Below are positions 4,348-6,388 of a stretch of 6,388 nucleotides of DNA, piece after piece. Where the stretch lies: NCBI GenBank assembly GCA_029934215.1, contig JAOZMR010000163.1, positions 1-6,388 of the forward strand, in the 5' to 3' direction. Made by a program: the position numbers and the translations under genes. This stretch comes from Pontiellaceae bacterium. Lineage in GTDB: Bacteria > Verrucomicrobiota > Kiritimatiellia > Kiritimatiellales > Tichowtungiaceae. How positions within the stretch are numbered: position 1 is the stretch's first letter; every line of letters starts with the position of its first letter. The notes below the pieces were generated by a model, which was not told where the DNA came from, did not search any database, and was given only the letters and a program-made list of their open reading frames with translations.

Positions 4348-5988
4348 ATGAGTATTCACCCATTAGCGGGTCAGGTTGTCCCGCAGGAATGTTTATCCGA
4401 TATCGCTGAATTGATCAGTTTATACTATGAAACCCAACCAGAGGTGAACGATCCGTTGCAGAAAGTCGCGTTCGGAACCTCGGGCCATCGTGGAACCTCG
4501 CTGAATGCGAGTTTCACAGAAGATCATATTATGGCGATTTCGCAGGCAATCTGCGATTACCGCGAAAAAGAAGGGATCACTGGACCGCTATTTATTGGGA
4601 AGGATACACATGCGCTTTCGACGCCAGCAGAAAAGACAGCTCTGCAGGTCTTTGCGGCGAATGGTGTGACGGTGATGATTGATCAAAAGGGTGGCTACAC
4701 GCCGACACCCGTGATTTCTCATGCAATTTTGACGTATAACGACGGACGCACCGAGGGTCTTTCGGACGGTGTTGTAATTACGCCTTCGCACAATCCACCG
4801 GATAACGGCGGGTTCAAATATAATCCACCAGCCGCTGGCCCAGCGGGATCCGACATCACAGGATGGATTGCAGATCGAGCAAACGATCTACTTGCCGAGG
4901 ATAACGAGGAAGTGGAATCGATGTATTTTGCAGATGCGCTGGAAGCTGAAACGACGATTGCGTACGATTACATTTCTCCCTATATCGAGGATCTCGAAAA
5001 CGTGATCGATATGGAAGCCATTAAAAAATCCGGCTTAAAAATCTGTGCGGATGCAATGGGCGGCGCTGGACTTCGATACTGGAAACCTATTGCGGAACGA
5101 TACGGCCTGAATCTTACGATCATTAACGACGCGGTTGATCCGACATTCCGATTCATGTGTGTGGATGCAGATGGAAAAATACGGATGGATTGTTCGTCGC
5201 CATACGCGATGGCGAGTCTAATCGGCTTAAAGGACGATTTCGATATCGCGTTCGGAAATGATCCTGACTTTGACCGTCACGGCATTGTTACCCGCTCGTC
5301 CGGGCTCATGAACCCGAATCACTACTTAGCGGTCGCGATCAACTATCTATATACTCATCGGAGCGGATGGAATGCCGACGCTGCAGTTGGCAAAACATTG
5401 GTCAGCTCATCGATGATCGATCGCGTGGCAGCAGATCTTGGACGCACATTGCAGGAGGTTCCAGTTGGATTCAAATGGTTCGTAGAAGGTCTCGTGGATG
5501 GCTCATTTGGATTCGGCGGAGAAGAATCGGCGGGCGCATCCTTTTTGCGTAAAAATGGAAAAGTCTGGACGACCGATAAAGATGGAATCATCCTTTGCCT
5601 ATTAGCCTGCGAGATTTTAGCAATCACCGGGAAAGACCCAGGTGAACACTATCAGGAACTGACAGAGAAGTTTGGAAGTCCTGTATATGCTCGTGTGGAT
5701 GCGCCAGCCAGCCGCGAAGAGAAAGCCAAGCTCGCAAAACTATCAGCAGAACAAGTTACCGCCGAGACGCTTGCGGGCGAGCCGATCACAGTCAAGCTAA
5801 CCACCGCACCATCGAACGGCGCGGCGATTGGTGGGCTCAAGGTATGTACCGAAAACGGATGGTTCGCGGCACGCCCATCGGGAACAGAAGAGATATACAA
5901 AATCTACGCTGAAAGCTTTAAAGGATCCGAACATCTCGCACAAATTCAGGCGGAAGCCAAAGAAATAGTAAATGCCGCACTGGCGTAG
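4348..5988 (+). CDS. pgm: Phosphoglucomutase, alpha-D-glucose phosphate-specific
   Basis: It interconverts glucose 1-phosphate and glucose 6-phosphate through an enzyme phosphoserine, linking glycogen and sugar-nucleotide synthesis to glycolysis in the cytoplasm. From the ATG the product is 546 residues, the same length as E. coli Pgm as I recall it, and similar throughout. Landmarks in domain order: FGTSGHRG (42-49), YTPTPVISHA (117-126), the active-site loop ITPSHNPP with phosphorylated S147, the metal loop NDPDFDRHG with D305, D307 and D309, the long shared block from MNPNHYLAVAINYL to KTLVSS, VPVGFKWF, the sugar-binding loop GEESAG (391-396), and the phosphate-binding loop RPSGTE (509-514). 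Every key residue is present. It lies 54 bp behind the CYTH gene; the spacer holds a 6-bp dyad (ACAAAC 4308-4313, GTTTGT 4317-4322) followed by T's that could weaken read-through. Confidence 0.98.
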   Translation: MSIHPLAGQVVPQECLSDIAELISLYYETQPEVNDPLQKVAFGTSGHRGTSLNASFTEDHIMAISQAICDYREKEGITGPLFIGKDTHALSTPAEKTALQVFAANGVTVMIDQKGGYTPTPVISHAILTYNDGRTEGLSDGVVITPSHNPPDNGGFKYNPPAAGPAGSDITGWIADRANDLLAEDNEEVESMYFADALEAETTIAYDYISPYIEDLENVIDMEAIKKSGLKICADAMGGAGLRYWKPIAERYGLNLTIINDAVDPTFRFMCVDADGKIRMDCSSPYAMASLIGLKDDFDIAFGNDPDFDRHGIVTRSSGLMNPNHYLAVAINYLYTHRSGWNADAAVGKTLVSSSMIDRVAADLGRTLQEVPVGFKWFVEGLVDGSFGFGGEESAGASFLRKNGKVWTTDKDGIILCLLACEILAITGKDPGEHYQELTEKFGSPVYARVDAPASREEKAKLAKLSAEQVTAETLAGEPITVKLTTAPSNGAAIGGLKVCTENGWFAARPSGTEEIYKIYAESFKGSEHLAQIQAEAKEIVNAALA

Positions 5989-6009
5989 AAGTCAGATACC
6001 AACCCACCC

Positions 6010-6069
6010 GGAAAAGGTGTTTTTGTAGATAGATTAGAAAGATCAAACTCCTACAAAGGCACCTTTTCC
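6010..6069. repeat. Large inverted repeat, 17 of 19 arm positions paired
   Basis: The left arm at 6010-6028 is GGAAAAGGTG, TT, TTTGTAG; the right arm at 6051-6069 is CTACAAA, GG, CACCTTTTCC. They pair over 10 bp and 7 bp, separated by a 2x2 internal mismatch, with a 22-base A-rich loop. It begins 22 bases after the pgm stop codon, so it probably forms the 3' end structure of that transcript. There is no T-run after it, so a classic rho-independent terminator is not shown. Confidence 0.75.
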
Positions 6070-6082
6070 TAATGAAAGTGGA

Positions 6083-6099
6083 GGGAGCTTCCAGCTCCC
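6083..6099. repeat. Hairpin GGGAGCT-TCC-AGCTCCC
   Basis: A perfect 7-bp stem (6083-6089 with 6093-6099) closes a 3-base loop. No T-run follows. CAAATCC (6100-6106) just after it can pair with GGATTTG (6130-6136), so a larger fold is possible. It resembles small extragenic palindromes. Confidence 0.6.
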
Positions 6100-6174
6100 C
6101 AAATCCAGTCCTCACACAAAACGTCCCACGGATTTGGATTGATTCACCCAAAGAACGAGACTAGGAAAGAAAAA

Positions 6175-6193
6175 GGTTCCAACCCTTGGAACC
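6175..6193. repeat. Extended TTCCAA-type palindrome GGTTCCAA-CCC-TTGGAACC
   Basis: This is the most perfect member of the family in the window: 8-bp arms (6175-6182 and 6186-6193) around CCC. Its core, 6177-6191, matches the copies at 161-175, 213-227, 1143-1157 and 6334-6348. Confidence 0.75.
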
Positions 6194-6204
6194 GAGCTGA
6201 ATCA

Positions 6205-6230
6205 GGTTTTCACAACCGCTACGCTAGAGG
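6205..6230. repeat. Direct repeat of the CCGCTA-CGCTAGAGG type, copy 1
   Basis: This reads GGTTTTCACA, then ACCGCTACGCTAGAGG. It nearly repeats at 6278-6305 with two small insertions and one substitution. It stands immediately before copy 2 of the 43-bp repeat, so the right end looks like one unit plus the start of a second. Confidence 0.6.
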
Positions 6231-6235
6231 GGGGA

Positions 6236-6278
6236 GCATTGCCGATTGAAGATTTCCGAATGCCTATTGAAAGAAAAG
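6236..6278. repeat. Dispersed 43-bp repeat, copy 2
   Basis: It aligns without gaps to 116-158 at an offset of 6120, with 38 of 43 bases identical. Differences cluster in the middle. It is flanked on both sides by CCGCTA-CGCTAGAGG direct repeats, which the left copy lacks in recognisable form. Confidence 0.7.
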
Positions 6279-6305
6279 GTTTTTCACATCCGCTATCGCT
6301 AGAGG
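6278..6305. repeat. Direct repeat of the CCGCTA-CGCTAGAGG type, copy 2
   Basis: GGTTTTTCACA followed by TCCGCTATCGCTAGAGG. It starts 73 bases after copy 1 and shares almost all of its bases. The second unit then continues with purine-rich sequence to the palindrome at 6334-6348. Confidence 0.6.
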
Positions 6306-6333
6306 AAGTCAGAGGAACAGCCGAGAGGGAGAA

Positions 6334-6348
6334 TTCCGAACCTTGGAA
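6334..6348. repeat. TTCCAA-N3-TTGGAA palindrome, one mismatch
   Basis: TTCCGA, ACC, TTGGAA, with one arm base changed. Like the copy at 213-227 it has ACC as spacer and is followed by A's. It is also preceded by a GGGAGA-type purine run as at 204-212, so the similarity extends beyond the palindrome itself. Confidence 0.55.
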
Positions 6349-6388
6349 AACAGGAGATTTTTCATAAAACGTAGACGAGCGCTTCCAG

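Larger units (their letters stand above)
5989..6388. other. Right intergenic region with repeats, no gene seen
   Basis: No reading frame here has a credible start, ribosome-binding site and length. The stretch contains in order a large inverted repeat (6010-6069), a short GC hairpin (6083-6099), an exact TTCCAA palindrome (6175-6193), a roughly 27-bp direct repeat pair (6205-6230 and 6278-6305), copy 2 of the 43-bp repeat (6236-6278) and a last degenerate palindrome (6334-6348). AGGAG at 6353-6357 is not followed by a usable start codon. Confidence 0.6.

Noticed and set aside
6308..6364. Short minus-strand frame starting at the CAT around 6362-6364
   Set aside because: It has only about 18 codons, no ribosome-binding site, and runs through a repeat palindrome.

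Overview
The window is an ordinary bacterial chromosomal segment with six protein-coding genes, all complete. The Shine-Dalgarno sites are strong for most genes, operons are short, and the intergenic spaces are rich in small palindromes and dispersed repeats. No mobile element, CRISPR array, tRNA or rRNA is visible. GC content looks intermediate by eye. The set of genes (a long-type bacterial S-adenosylhomocysteinase, an E. coli-like phosphoglucomutase, a tiny ribbon-helix-helix protein and TTCCAA-N3-TTGGAA intergenic palindromes) makes me lean towards Verrucomicrobiota of the Opitutales/Puniceicoccales kind. That placement is an impression from memory, not shown by the sequence.

Layout. Bases 1-284 hold no convincing gene but carry inverted repeats, one copy of a 43-bp dispersed repeat, two 15-bp palindromes and an odd leader. 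Bases 285-2642 are a two-gene (+) operon: an ArsR-type DNA-binding domain fused to a SAM-dependent methyltransferase domain, then ahcY 18 bp later. Bases 2740-2916 (+) encode a 58-residue ribbon-helix-helix-like protein. It converges on pyrF (2979-3665, -), and one hairpin with A- and T-tracts on opposite sides can end both transcripts. pyrF is divergent, across 145 bp, from a CYTH-domain phosphatase-like gene (3811-4293, +). That gene is followed after 54 bp by pgm (4348-5988, +). The last 400 bases have no gene but hold a large 19+19 inverted repeat, another hairpin, a second copy of the 43-bp repeat and two more TTCCAA palindromes.

How the genes work together. The fusion protein and ahcY belong to the methyl cycle: methyltransferases make S-adenosylhomocysteine (SAH) and AhcY hydrolyses it to adenosine and homocysteine. 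The fusion lacks the usual ArsR metal-binding cysteines but keeps a SAM/SAH pocket. The most economical reading is a SahR-like one-component sensor controlling its own operon with ahcY. The other genes are housekeeping: pyrF makes UMP, pgm interconverts glucose 1- and 6-phosphate, and the CYTH protein probably hydrolyses a triphosphate-type substrate.

The most interesting points are the SAH-sensor operon, its leader (a strong GAGGAGG lying 37 bases upstream of the only usable start codon, with alternative hairpins between them), and a palindrome family that also occurs in exact codon register inside the coding region of the sensor.
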